Part shown: one piece after another, positions 38,917 through 46,916 of the stretch
Position numbering within the stretch: the stretch's first letter is position 1
How the letters are laid out: each line of letters opens with the position of its first letter
Assembly: GCA_021843755.1 (NCBI GenBank)
Contig: JAKBWB010000005.1
Span: 140,604 to 204,603, forward strand
Direction: 5' to 3'
Length of the DNA stretch: 64,000 nucleotides
Origin: Pseudomonadota bacterium
GTDB lineage: Bacteria > Pseudomonadota > Gammaproteobacteria > Steroidobacterales > Steroidobacteraceae
Notes under the pieces: model-generated
What the model saw: the letters and a program-made list of their open reading frames with translations, nothing else
The model's database searches: none
What the model was told of the DNA's origin: nothing
Made by a program: the position numbers and the translations under genes

Positions 38917-39930
38917 ATGGCACGCCCGAGGCGCTGTGAATTCCCCGGAGCTCTGCACCTGGTGAGCGTCTGCGGCCCGCCCGGCGGTCACGTGTTCTAC
39001 GATCCGGACCTGTTCAGGCGATTCCCGGACAACCCGCGCGCCCACGCGCCGCATGTCGAGGTCTTCGAGGGTTTGCTGTGGGACGCGTGCGAGCAATACG
39101 ATGCCCTGATCCACGCGTATGTCACGGAACCGAACGCCGGGCTGATCATCCTGCAGAGCGGCGGCGCGCCTCTGTCGTGGCTGATGCACGACCTGCTCTT
39201 GCGATACGCGCGGCACCTGCGGGGGGAAGCTCGCACGCCCGGAGGCGAGCGGCTCTTTCCACGCCGATACAAGGCGCAGCTGCTGCAGCCGGCGAAGCTC
39301 CCCTACGCGGTGCGCCACGTGCAGCGCCGGGAATTTCCTGGCGCGCGGCGCCGCGCCGCCCATCATCCGTTCAGCTCCAGCCTGATCTACTGCGGCCGAA
39401 AACCGCGGCCGGCGCGCTTCGTCGTGAGCGCCCTGCGCGCGGCGCTCGAGCCTCTGGGTTATGTCGGTCCGGGCGCCTATTTCGAGTTCATGGCGCAGCG
39501 CGACAGCCCCGCCATCGCGGACCTGCTGGCGCGGCCGGTCATCGGGGAACGGAGCTTCCGGCAGAGCGTGCGCGAGCGGTGCCGCCCGCCGGCAAGGACA
39601 CCTTCCCCCGAGGACCTGCTGCGGGAGGTGACCTGCACGGTGCTGCATACCCAGCCCGGCGTCGCCTGCGCCTCGACCCATCGGGGCGCCCTCGCCCGGG
39701 CGCTCGTGGCCTGGTATGCGATGCGGACCGGGGCGGCGCGGATCGGGACGGTGGGCGGATGGTTCGGCGTCACGAGTTCGGACCTGCGCCATCTGATCGA
39801 CCGGCATCGGCGCACGCATCCCCAGTACTTTGCGCTCGCCACCCCGGAATTGTTCCCGGATCTGGCCGCACGGCCGCCCGGGGCCACACCGCGCGCGCCG
39901 CCGACGCGCGCGGCCTGCGGGGCCGCGTAG
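38917..39930 (+). CDS. RAYT/Y1-transposase-like protein with lost catalytic residues
   Basis: 337 residues. The N-terminus MARPRRCEFPGALHLVSVCG is the RAYT/Y1 transposase start (MARP.R.EFPGA.YHV..RG). The block FPRRYKAQLL matches the family's F.GRYKA. The HUH nuclease motif, normally PNHxHLL, reads PNAGLII (His74 to Ala, His76 to Leu), and the YIHLNP helix with the catalytic Tyr reads RHVQRREF. The DnaA-like C-terminal helices (TVGGWFGVTSSDLRHLI) remain. It should bind DNA but not cut it. Placed 24 bases after parB and touching the exporter gene, it looks domesticated. Family assignment fair, loss of catalysis well supported. Confidence 0.7.
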   Translation: MARPRRCEFPGALHLVSVCGPPGGHVFYDPDLFRRFPDNPRAHAPHVEVFEGLLWDACEQYDALIHAYVTEPNAGLIILQSGGAPLSWLMHDLLLRYARHLRGEARTPGGERLFPRRYKAQLLQPAKLPYAVRHVQRREFPGARRRAAHHPFSSSLIYCGRKPRPARFVVSALRAALEPLGYVGPGAYFEFMAQRDSPAIADLLARPVIGERSFRQSVRERCRPPARTPSPEDLLREVTCTVLHTQPGVACASTHRGALARALVAWYAMRTGAARIGTVGGWFGVTSSDLRHLIDRHRRTHPQYFALATPELFPDLAARPPGATPRAPPTRAACGAA

Positions 39931-41682
39931 ATGTCCGGGAGCGGTACGGGGGTTGCGCCGGTGCTGCGGATCCTCTACCGGGAGGCCACACCCTTCGTCC
40001 GGCGCCGGCTCGCCCTCGTCCTCGGACTGGTGCTCTGCGCCGCCGTGCTGACGGGGCTCGGTCCCCTCGCTCTGAAGCTGATCATCGACAGTTTCACGGC
40101 AGCGACGCGCACCGCGCCGATCCTGCTGGTGGCCCTGTACGCGCTCAGCCAGTGGCTCGCCCGCTCGGCCGGCGAGGTGCGCGGGATGGTGTACGGGCGC
40201 ATCGAGCGGCGCATGTTTCGCACCCTCAGCGAGCGGCTGTTCGCGCATCTGCTGCACCTGCCGCTGCGCTTCCATCTGGACCGCCAGACCGGCGCCGTCA
40301 GCGAGACGCTCACCAACGGCCTGGAGGGCTTGCAGCTGATCCTGCACCACCTGCTGTTTACGGTCCTGCCGGTCACCGCGGAGCTCGCGACGGTCATCGT
40401 GGTCCTGTGGCGCCTGGCACCCCTGTTGTTTCTCGTCCTCTTCTGCGCCGCGCTGGTGTGCTATGCCGCGGTCTTCGGCTATTCGGCCGCGAGTCTTGCC
40501 CGGACTGCGCGCGTGGCGTCCGCCGCCCGCGTGCAGGCCGGAGCCGCCCTCACCGATGGTCTGCTGAACTACGAGACCGTGAAGTACTTCGCCGCGGAGT
40601 CGGCGGTGCAGGCGCGGGTCGGACAGGCCATGGCGCGCAGCGAGCGCGAATGGGTCGCGTTCTATCGCCGCTTTGCCGGCAACGGCCTGCTCGTGGCGAG
40701 CATCTTCGCGGCGTTTCTCGCCGCCACCACCTGGTACGCGACGGTCGATGTGCGCAGCGGCCGCATGACCCTCGGCGAGTTCGTCCTCGTCAACACCTAC
40801 ATGCTCCAGCTGGTGCGGCCCGTCGAGACCCTCGGCTATGCCGTGCAGGGCTTCTCCCAGGGTCTGGCCATGCTCGAGAAGATGCTGGGACTGTTTCGCG
40901 AGGCCCCCGAGCCCGCCGGGAGCCTGACGGGCACTGCCGAGGGACCCGGCGCGCTGACGTTCGACCAGGTCAGTCTGTCGTACCGCAGGGGCTGCCCCGT
41001 GCTCCGGGACATCAGCTTCAGGATCGAGGCCCGCCGTACGCTCGCGGTCGTGGGCTCGAGCGGCTCGGGCAAGTCGAGCATCGTGCGGCTCCTGACCCGC
41101 CTGATCGAGCCGGACGGGGGGCGGATCCTGCTCGATGAGGTACCGATATCCCGCCTGCCGCTCGCGCAATGGCGCCGGGCCATCGCCGTGGTTCCCCAGG
41201 ACACGGTGCTCTTCAACGACTCCCTCGCCTACAACATTGCCTTCGGCCGCCCCGGAGCAACCCTCGCCGAGGTCCAGCGGGCCGCCCGCATCGCCCATCT
41301 GCACGAGTTCATCATGAGTCTCCCGGACGGATACGACACCCGGGTCGGAGAACGGGGCGTGAAACTTTCCGGCGGCGAGCGCCAGCGCGTCTCGATCGCC
41401 CGCGCGGTTCTGACCTCCCCGCGCCTTTATGTCCTCGATGAACCCACCGCCTCGCTCGACAGCCGGACCGAGCAGGACGTCCTGGCGAGCCTGCGCGAGA
41501 TCTGCGAACACCGCTGCACTCTGTTGATCGCACATCGGCTCTCGACCGTAGTACATGCCGACGAGATCGTGGTGCTCGAGCAGGGACGCATCGTCGAGCG
41601 TGGAACCCATGCCAGTCTGCTGCGGCAGAACGGCGCCTATGCCGCCTCGTGGCGCGCACAACAGCAGGACCACGCCGCATGA
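39931..41682 (+). CDS. ABC exporter, ATM1/HMT-type half transporter
   Basis: 583 residues, membrane and ATPase domains fused. Six helices occupy residues about 25-310. The loop segment HLPLRFHLDRQTGAVSETLTNG and LNYETVKYFAAE are typical of the ATM1/HMT1 branch. The ATPase has GSSGSGKSS, PQDTVLFNDSLAYNIAFGRP, LSGGERQRVSIARA, LDEPTASLD and the switch His in IAHRLST. It forms a homodimeric exporter, in this branch often of thiol conjugates or peptides. The ATG directly follows the preceding TAG, so it belongs to the luxI operon. It could also serve the lasso peptide 2.4 kb further on; McjD-like exporters have the same architecture. Confidence 0.88.
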   Translation: MSGSGTGVAPVLRILYREATPFVRRRLALVLGLVLCAAVLTGLGPLALKLIIDSFTAATRTAPILLVALYALSQWLARSAGEVRGMVYGRIERRMFRTLSERLFAHLLHLPLRFHLDRQTGAVSETLTNGLEGLQLILHHLLFTVLPVTAELATVIVVLWRLAPLLFLVLFCAALVCYAAVFGYSAASLARTARVASAARVQAGAALTDGLLNYETVKYFAAESAVQARVGQAMARSEREWVAFYRRFAGNGLLVASIFAAFLAATTWYATVDVRSGRMTLGEFVLVNTYMLQLVRPVETLGYAVQGFSQGLAMLEKMLGLFREAPEPAGSLTGTAEGPGALTFDQVSLSYRRGCPVLRDISFRIEARRTLAVVGSSGSGKSSIVRLLTRLIEPDGGRILLDEVPISRLPLAQWRRAIAVVPQDTVLFNDSLAYNIAFGRPGATLAEVQRAARIAHLHEFIMSLPDGYDTRVGERGVKLSGGERQRVSIARAVLTSPRLYVLDEPTASLDSRTEQDVLASLREICEHRCTLLIAHRLSTVVHADEIVVLEQGRIVERGTHASLLRQNGAYAASWRAQQQDHAA

Positions 41683-42005
41683 GACAGACCCGCTCCTGTC
41701 CTCCACCGACCCTGAGCGCGACCGTCACTTGGCGGATGTGTCCCCGGTGCGGTGCGCCCGGCCCGCGGGTCGAGGAGCAGACCGGCGTCCCTCAGGTCAT
41801 CACGGCCCAATGCTGCCACCTGACCCGACAACGCCCGCACTATGCCCGCCTGCGGTCCGGGGATAGGATAGGGCGTCGGAGGGTTGACCCCGACGCGCTG
41901 GGCGAGGCTTCAGGTGCGCCGCAGCCCGCCCGGCAGGGCGGACAGCCGGCCCCGGTACAATGCTCGCCCCACCGATATCAGGGCGAAAAACAACGGCACC
42001 GGGTC
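41683..42005 (+). other. Region between the exporter and the SWIM protein
   Basis: The frame of the SWIM protein is open back to an ATG at 41679 that overlaps the exporter stop. The intervening 109 codons (CPRCGAPGP... then Arg/Pro-rich) look non-coding. TACAAT at 41956-41961 is a possible -10 for the short version. Confidence 0.25.
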
Positions 42006-42215
42006 ATGACGTCCACCGACACCAACAAGGTCTTTCGATTCGACATCGAAGGACAGGAAGTTGTCTGCTATCAGATGGGCAACGACCGCCTCTGGGTCTG
42101 CAAGTGCGAATACTTTCAGGAGCGGCTGCGGCTGCGCCACCAGGGATACTGCCCGCATATGGCTGCCGCCATCCTGCAGGCCATGGACGAAGGAACCATC
42201 GACTTCGTGTTCTGA
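42006..42215 (+). CDS. Small SWIM-type zinc-finger protein
   Basis: 69 residues. Cys32, Cys34, Cys49 and His51 (VCKCEYF...GYCPHMAAAI) make the CxC...CxH SWIM zinc motif, a DNA- or protein-binding module usually found inside larger proteins. The N-terminal half is a short beta-rich stretch, FRFDIEGQEVVCYQMG. It may be the last gene of the luxI operon or have its own promoter. An extended version reaching back to the exporter stop is less likely. Function unknown. Confidence 0.6.
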   Translation: MTSTDTNKVFRFDIEGQEVVCYQMGNDRLWVCKCEYFQERLRLRHQGYCPHMAAAILQAMDEGTIDFVF

Positions 42216-42298
42216 ATCGGACGGCGCGCCGGCAACCGGCCGAGAACGCCTTTGCGGTCAAGGGCTTGCGCCCTAAATCATTGCAATCGGCGCGCGCC

Positions 42299-43681
42299 TC
42301 AGGCCTGCCGCCCCCCGGCCTGTAGCACCTCGCGCCTCACCCGCATGAGGAACTTCACGAAGCGCTTCAGGTGCCGCCGCGCATCATAGTCCGCGCCCTC
42401 GCGCATCCCGAATTTCTCCGCGATCGCGCCTCTGAGGTACCCGGAGAAGCGCCCCGTCAGCGCCCCGGCCCGAACCCTCGGTCCTGCGACCCCGCCGGCG
42501 GCCTGCCACGCCAGCAGCGCCGCCTCCAGCTCCCCCAGCACCAGATCGAGATAATCGAACAGACTCACCATCAGCTTGATCGACACCAGCTGATACAACG
42601 GATAGCCCCAGGTCTCGTACGTCGAGAACCACTCGCCGGCGCACGGCAGCTCCCCCGCCGGCAGACCCCTCGCGCGCCGCAATGTCCAATCAACCGTCAG
42701 CCCCTCGAAATCCCGGTAATAGAAGTCCCCGAGCGGAACCGCATCCGCCGACAGCGCCAGCAGCACATTCTGCGCATGGGCCTCGAGAATCAGGCCGAAG
42801 TCGAACACCAGATCCACCCACAAGCGCGCAAACCGCGCGAGCAGCACCCCTTCAATCAGCTCCCCGGCGCCGGGCCCCAGATGCGCCATGAGCTGGCGCA
42901 ACAGCGGCGGATGGCCCTCGCTGCCGCCCATGAGCGCGAACAGCGGCGCCGCAACGACCTGCCCGCCGAGGATCTCCTCAGGAATGGCGCGGAATATGAC
43001 ACCCCCCGCGGGCAGCCCCCGCGGCACCAGGCCCGGCCCCTCGGGAAAGAACCGCAGGGCCTGCGGGAGCGTCTCGCGCTCCCGTTCCAGGAGGCCCGAC
43101 AGCCCGACGCTGCGCGCCACTCGAGTACGCGTCAACGCTCGGTCGCCCAACTCACGAGACAGCAGCGACAATTTGACGAAGCTCACCTGCTCCGGTCGAT
43201 TCTCGGGCCACGCCAGCACCGTCCGCGTGCTCGAGGTTGGTGTTGCCCACAACCGCGGACCTTCCGCCGGGAACTCGCGCGCCTTCGCACCCGCCAGAGC
43301 CGCCGCATACCGGGCCTGCTCCACCGGATGCACCGGCAACAACACCTCGCCGGGCACGACCCCAGCGCCGCCCGCGCCCTCTGCCAGAGATAACCCGGAC
43401 GAGTGCCCATAGCGAACCACGGACCTTCCGCTGAGGCGAAAACACGGCAGGCGGAAGATCGCCCCACGCTCGGGAAAGTACGCTCCGAGGGATCCGGCGC
43501 CCGCGCTCGAGTCGCGCAGACGATCCGGCCGCCACAGTCCGCGCTGCTCGAATCGCAGGAGCGCACCCACGCTCCCGGGCAGCGGACCGTCCGCGCCTGC
43601 CACATCACCGTCGAAACACCCGCCACGCGCCACGATTCGCCTCGGACGTCCGCCCCGCGGCCAGCGTGTTCTCCTTGTCAC
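42299..43681 (-). CDS. IucA/IucC-family (NIS siderophore synthetase-like) protein, N-terminally short
   Basis: 460 residues. Family blocks in order: LLPVHPVEQARYAA, TPTSSTRTV (nucleotide binding), SFVKLSLLSREL, ILEAHAQNVLLALS (catalytic loop) and RDFEGLTVDW, then a helical C-terminus. NIS synthetases activate citrate-type carboxylates with ATP to form siderophore amides or esters. Most have 580-620 residues and an EGHP-HP-KxR motif near the N-terminus, which I cannot find here. A stop codon lies two codons upstream of the GTG start. It is divergent from the lasso precursor and has no siderophore partner genes. It may be a truncated gene or a diverged ligase recruited to this locus. Confidence 0.68.
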   Translation of the reverse strand: MTRRTRWPRGGRPRRIVARGGCFDGDVAGADGPLPGSVGALLRFEQRGLWRPDRLRDSSAGAGSLGAYFPERGAIFRLPCFRLSGRSVVRYGHSSGLSLAEGAGGAGVVPGEVLLPVHPVEQARYAAALAGAKAREFPAEGPRLWATPTSSTRTVLAWPENRPEQVSFVKLSLLSRELGDRALTRTRVARSVGLSGLLERERETLPQALRFFPEGPGLVPRGLPAGGVIFRAIPEEILGGQVVAAPLFALMGGSEGHPPLLRQLMAHLGPGAGELIEGVLLARFARLWVDLVFDFGLILEAHAQNVLLALSADAVPLGDFYYRDFEGLTVDWTLRRARGLPAGELPCAGEWFSTYETWGYPLYQLVSIKLMVSLFDYLDLVLGELEAALLAWQAAGGVAGPRVRAGALTGRFSGYLRGAIAEKFGMREGADYDARRHLKRFVKFLMRVRREVLQAGGRQA

Positions 43682-44038
43682 CCGCGGTCAACCCCGCCCG
43701 CACGACAGACTGACTCGCGTGTTTTCCAGACACAACAGAACGCTCAAGAGAAAAAAAGAGGGAGAAAATATCTCACACGTGGCACCCCAACACGCGCCGC
43801 GCCGTCACGAACGCCGCACTCCGGACGCCACGGCGCAACCTGCGGACCCCAGGACATCACCGCCCCCGCGCCCCTCACGAGCAGAAAACCCCTGATAATT
43901 CCGTACGTTCCGGCCTTCCCTCCCGAGACTCGACTCCTGCGCACCTCGAATTGCGACGACACGGGATAGCCGCTCAACACCCCTGATTTGACCCCCTTCC
44001 GTTCATTGACGGAACACAAACAAGCATCAACCATAGTC
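43682..44038. other. Divergent region between the IucA-like gene and the lasso precursor
   Basis: No gene is recognised. A purine run (about 43745-43768) breaks the GC-rich composition. TTGACG at 44006-44011 and CATAGT at 44032-44037 are promoter-like but 20 bases apart, which is too far for a normal sigma-70 promoter; an ECF-type promoter is possible. Confidence 0.3.
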
Positions 44039-44059
44039 ATGCCGCGAACGACGCGGCAT
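44039..44059 (+). promoter_or_regulatory. Perfect hairpin in the leader of the lasso precursor mRNA
   Basis: ATGCCGCG (44039-44046) and CGCGGCAT (44052-44059) form an 8-bp perfect stem with the 5-base loop AACGA. It lies 17 bases before the AGGAG ribosome site. It could stabilise the 5' end of the precursor mRNA or, as DNA, act as an operator. Confidence 0.5.
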
Positions 44060-44088
44060 TCGACATCACTCAGCACAGGAGATTCATC

Positions 44089-44181
44089 ATGATCACACTC
44101 GGTACGGTTTCGAAGGAAACAATGGGCGTCAAGCTCGTCGGGTCTCCAGAGCCGATCTTCCAGCAAGCCCAGGCCCTGTAG
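44089..44181 (+). CDS. Lasso peptide precursor (A protein)
   Basis: 30 codons. AGGAG lies 7 bases before the ATG. The peptide splits into a 12-residue leader MITLGTVSKETM and an 18-residue core GVKLVGSPEPIFQQAQAL. The leader end follows the proteobacterial pattern (LGxxSxET-x, with the required Thr at position -2). The core begins with Gly and has Glu at position 9, so a nine-membered Gly1-Glu9 isopeptide ring with a 9-residue tail is predicted. VGSPE resembles the caulosegnin-type VGQPE ring end. Phe12 or Gln13/14 could be the steric plug. No in-frame ATG, GTG or TTG exists upstream before a stop, so the leader is really short. Confidence 0.85.
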   Translation: MITLGTVSKETMGVKLVGSPEPIFQQAQAL

Positions 44182-44220
44182 CCCACTTCGCAATCTGTCG
44201 ATGACGTTTCAGGACGTCAC

Positions 44221-44256
44221 GGCGGGCATGCCGACCCTCCGGCCGGCATGCCCGCC
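44221..44256 (+). terminator. Strong hairpin between lasso A and B genes
   Basis: GGCGGGCATGCCG (44221-44233) pairs with CGGCATGCCCGCC (44244-44256): a 13-bp perfect stem with a 10-base loop, followed by TCTTTCC. It is placed 39 bases after the precursor stop and before the B start, as expected for a partial terminator or stabiliser that gives more precursor than enzymes. Confidence 0.7.
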
Positions 44257-44287
44257 TCTTTCCAGTCTGGAGCAGCGCTGTCCCGGC

Positions 44288-45013
44288 ATGACCGCCTACC
44301 ACTTCCCCAGCCACGTGCACTACGCCGTCGTCCAGGACGCGGTGATTTTCATGGACCTGCGCGCCGATCAGTACAGCCTGCTTGCCGGCGATAAGGCACG
44401 GCTCTTCGCCACGCTGCTCGCCCCCGCTCCGCACACCCAAGGACGAACTGTCCGCATCGACCCGAGCGCGCACGACGAGAACGCGCGAGCTCGCCATGCG
44501 CTCGTGACCGAGCTTCTGAATTGCAATCTGTTGATGCCAGGGGCAGAAGCGACAGCGCTGACTCGCCCTACCCTGCCGCCGCCTCGCGAGGACTTCCTCA
44601 CCGCCGGCGATGAGTGTGCCCCGCGCATCCGCCTGCGCCACGTTGGACGGTTCTTGATCGCTTGCCTCGTCTCCGCGTGGCGTCTGCGATACACAACCTT
44701 AGAAGACACCGTACGCGCCGTCGAGCGCCGCCGCAGGACCCGAGCAGCGAAGCCTCCGCTCGACGGGCCGGAACTGCACGGGCTCGTGACACTTTTTCAG
44801 CGGATGCGCCCGCTGTATCCGAAAGACGCGCTGTGCCTGTTCGATTCTCTCGCGCTCTTGGCGTTTTTGGCGAAGTACGGCTGCTTTCCCCACTGGGTGT
44901 TCGCCGTGACGCTGACGCCCTGGTCCGCCCACTGCTGGGTGCAATATGCGGACGTCTCCCTGAACGAGGACGCCGAGCGAGCGCGTCACTACACCGTCAT
45001 TTTCGTCGCGTGA
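44288..45013 (+). CDS. Lasso peptide maturation protein B (fused leader-recognition domain and peptidase)
   Basis: 241 residues. Residues 1-85 are the RiPP recognition element: HVHYAVVQDAVIFMDLRADQYSLL. Residues 110-241 are the transglutaminase-fold leader peptidase with Cys183 (ALCLFDSLAL), His215 (SAHCWVQ) and Asp222 (YADVSLN) as the triad. It binds the leader and cuts before Gly1 of the core. The frame is open back to 44201, but that stretch holds the strong hairpin; the family's normal N-terminus begins at the ATG at 44288. It works with the C protein 7 bases downstream. Confidence 0.9.
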   Translation: MTAYHFPSHVHYAVVQDAVIFMDLRADQYSLLAGDKARLFATLLAPAPHTQGRTVRIDPSAHDENARARHALVTELLNCNLLMPGAEATALTRPTLPPPREDFLTAGDECAPRIRLRHVGRFLIACLVSAWRLRYTTLEDTVRAVERRRRTRAAKPPLDGPELHGLVTLFQRMRPLYPKDALCLFDSLALLAFLAKYGCFPHWVFAVTLTPWSAHCWVQYADVSLNEDAERARHYTVIFVA

Positions 45014-45020
45014 TCGCCCG

Positions 45021-46907
45021 ATGCGCCGCTACCTAGTTTTTCTCTGGAATCCCTCGGATCACGAGAGCACCGCTCGCGTCCAGCGCGTGGCGCACCGCCT
45101 CGGCGCCGAACCGCCGTGGGCGCTCGTGTATCAGCATCCCGGCGTGCTGGTTGGACACGCGTCCTCGGACTCGGCCGTCCCGGGCGTCCACTCGCTCGCC
45201 CATGCGCAAGGAGTGATTCTCGGCTCCCTCTATCGCCGGACACCGGATGCGCACAGCACCGCCGTCGGCGACCTCGACGAGGCAAGCACTCGAGGCATCG
45301 TCACCTCCGCGGGCCGTGACCTGATCGAGCGCTACTGGGGCGCCTATGTTGCACTGATCCGGGATGCCCGCTCGGGACAGTGCAGCCTGCTGCGCGAGCC
45401 CACCGCGTCCCTGGCCTGCTTCCACTTCATGTGGGACGGCATTCACGTCATCTTTTCCGAGTTCGCGGATCTCGTGCGGTACATCGCCCCGCCCCTCACC
45501 GTCGACCGGTCATACCTCGCCACCCGCCTGGCGCTCGGATTCCAGCCCTCGCGCCGCTGCGCCCTGACGGAAGTCGAGGACATTCCGGGCGGCGAATGGA
45601 CCACGTTCGCCGAGCGCCGCCCGGCGCGCACCACCCTCTGGCACCCGGATCGATTCTGCATCGAGCGCCCGCTGGAAGACGAGTCGCAGGCCGCGGCAGC
45701 CCTGCGCGCGACCGTCCTCGACACGGTGCAGGCCTTGACCGCTGCGCACGATCGCATTCTCCTGCAGCTCTCGGGCGGTCTCGACTCCTCCATCGTCGCC
45801 GCCTGCATTGCCCGACAGACCCATCGGCCCCAGGCGCAAGGCCTCAACTTCTTCATGCCCGCCTCCGATGCGGCGCCGTACCCTCTCCCGCTTCCCGTCG
45901 GACTCGCTCCCGAGGATCGGGCCAAGCTCCTCCGCCTCGCCTCCAGCGGCGATGAGCGGGAATTCGCCCGAATCGTCGCCCGGCGCTGCGGCTTCCCGTT
46001 GACCGAGTACGAGAAGCGCCTCCTCGACCTTCGGGATCCCCGCATCGGAAACGCCCCCCTCGCCCCCGTCCCCTCGGCGTATGTCTTCAGCTACGAGGAT
46101 GATGCCGCCGAATGTGAATCGGCCGCCCAGACCGGGGCGACCGCCTGCTTCTCCGGCCACGGCGGCGACACCGTGTTCTACGCCACTCAGCGCCCCGTGG
46201 GCGCCGTGGATTACGCCTTCCTCCATCCGTTGCGCGCCGGCCTGGGTCCACAGATCCTGCGGGCGGCGACCCTCAGCGGCGAATCGATCGTGAGCGTCTT
46301 GCGCAAGGTCTTCCGCCATGGACTCCTCCACGCGCCGCTCCCCCAGCCCATCGATCCGATGCGCCAGCCTCACCTCCTGCGGGATGATGTCTTCCACGGC
46401 GTCTCGACGAGCAACCCGCCCCACCCCTGGCTGGACCCGGCCGTCTCGCTGTGTCCCGGGAAACGAATCCACAGCCTCGGGGTCGCCCTCTCGATTCCCT
46501 TCTATTACAACACGTATCGCCGCGAGATCCTGGCGCCCGCCGTCCACCCGCTGGCCGCGCAACCCGTCGTGGAGCTCGCGCTGCGCATTCCCACCTATGT
46601 CCTGCTCGCGACCGGCATCTCCCGCGGCCTCGCGCGACGCGCCTTTCACGATCTCCTGCCCGCCGAGATCACGCGGCGGACAGTCAAGGGCACCTCCGCA
46701 CAGTACTGGCAGCACGTCGTCCGGCACAACGTTCCGGTCTTGCGCCAGTGGCTCCTCGATGGCGAGTTGGTCCGGCACGGACTGCTCGACCGGTCAAGAC
46801 TGGAACACTACCTGACGCCCGACCAACCGTTTCTCACCGTCCCGCCCACGCGCATCATGGACTACCTGGCGTGCGAGACCTGGCTGCACCAAGTTCGACC
46901 CCGGTAA
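45021..46907 (+). CDS. Lasso cyclase C (asparagine synthetase homologue)
   Basis: 628 residues. The N-terminal glutaminase-like domain (1-190) lacks a Cys at position 2, so it cannot hydrolyse glutamine, as is usual for lasso cyclases. The synthetase domain carries the ATP pyrophosphatase loop LQLSGGLDSS at 249-257. It adenylates the side chain of Glu9 of the core and lets Gly1 attack, closing the ring around the tail. CFSGHGGDTVFY is the second nucleotide motif of the AsnB fold. It is co-transcribed with A and B. Its stop is 9 bases from the end of the convergent isopeptidase gene. Confidence 0.92.
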   Translation: MRRYLVFLWNPSDHESTARVQRVAHRLGAEPPWALVYQHPGVLVGHASSDSAVPGVHSLAHAQGVILGSLYRRTPDAHSTAVGDLDEASTRGIVTSAGRDLIERYWGAYVALIRDARSGQCSLLREPTASLACFHFMWDGIHVIFSEFADLVRYIAPPLTVDRSYLATRLALGFQPSRRCALTEVEDIPGGEWTTFAERRPARTTLWHPDRFCIERPLEDESQAAAALRATVLDTVQALTAAHDRILLQLSGGLDSSIVAACIARQTHRPQAQGLNFFMPASDAAPYPLPLPVGLAPEDRAKLLRLASSGDEREFARIVARRCGFPLTEYEKRLLDLRDPRIGNAPLAPVPSAYVFSYEDDAAECESAAQTGATACFSGHGGDTVFYATQRPVGAVDYAFLHPLRAGLGPQILRAATLSGESIVSVLRKVFRHGLLHAPLPQPIDPMRQPHLLRDDVFHGVSTSNPPHPWLDPAVSLCPGKRIHSLGVALSIPFYYNTYRREILAPAVHPLAAQPVVELALRIPTYVLLATGISRGLARRAFHDLLPAEITRRTVKGTSAQYWQHVVRHNVPVLRQWLLDGELVRHGLLDRSRLEHYLTPDQPFLTVPPTRIMDYLACETWLHQVRPR

Positions 46908-46916
46908 CGCCGCCGA

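Noticed and set aside
37990..41706. An open frame of 1,238 codons on the minus strand across the quorum-sensing operon
   Set aside because: It mirrors the real + strand genes in a GC-rich genome, where the antisense frame has few stops. The translation is His/Gln/Arg-rich with no domain.
44201..44287. Upstream start for the lasso B protein
   Set aside because: This stretch contains the 13-bp hairpin, and the family's normal N-terminus begins at 44288.
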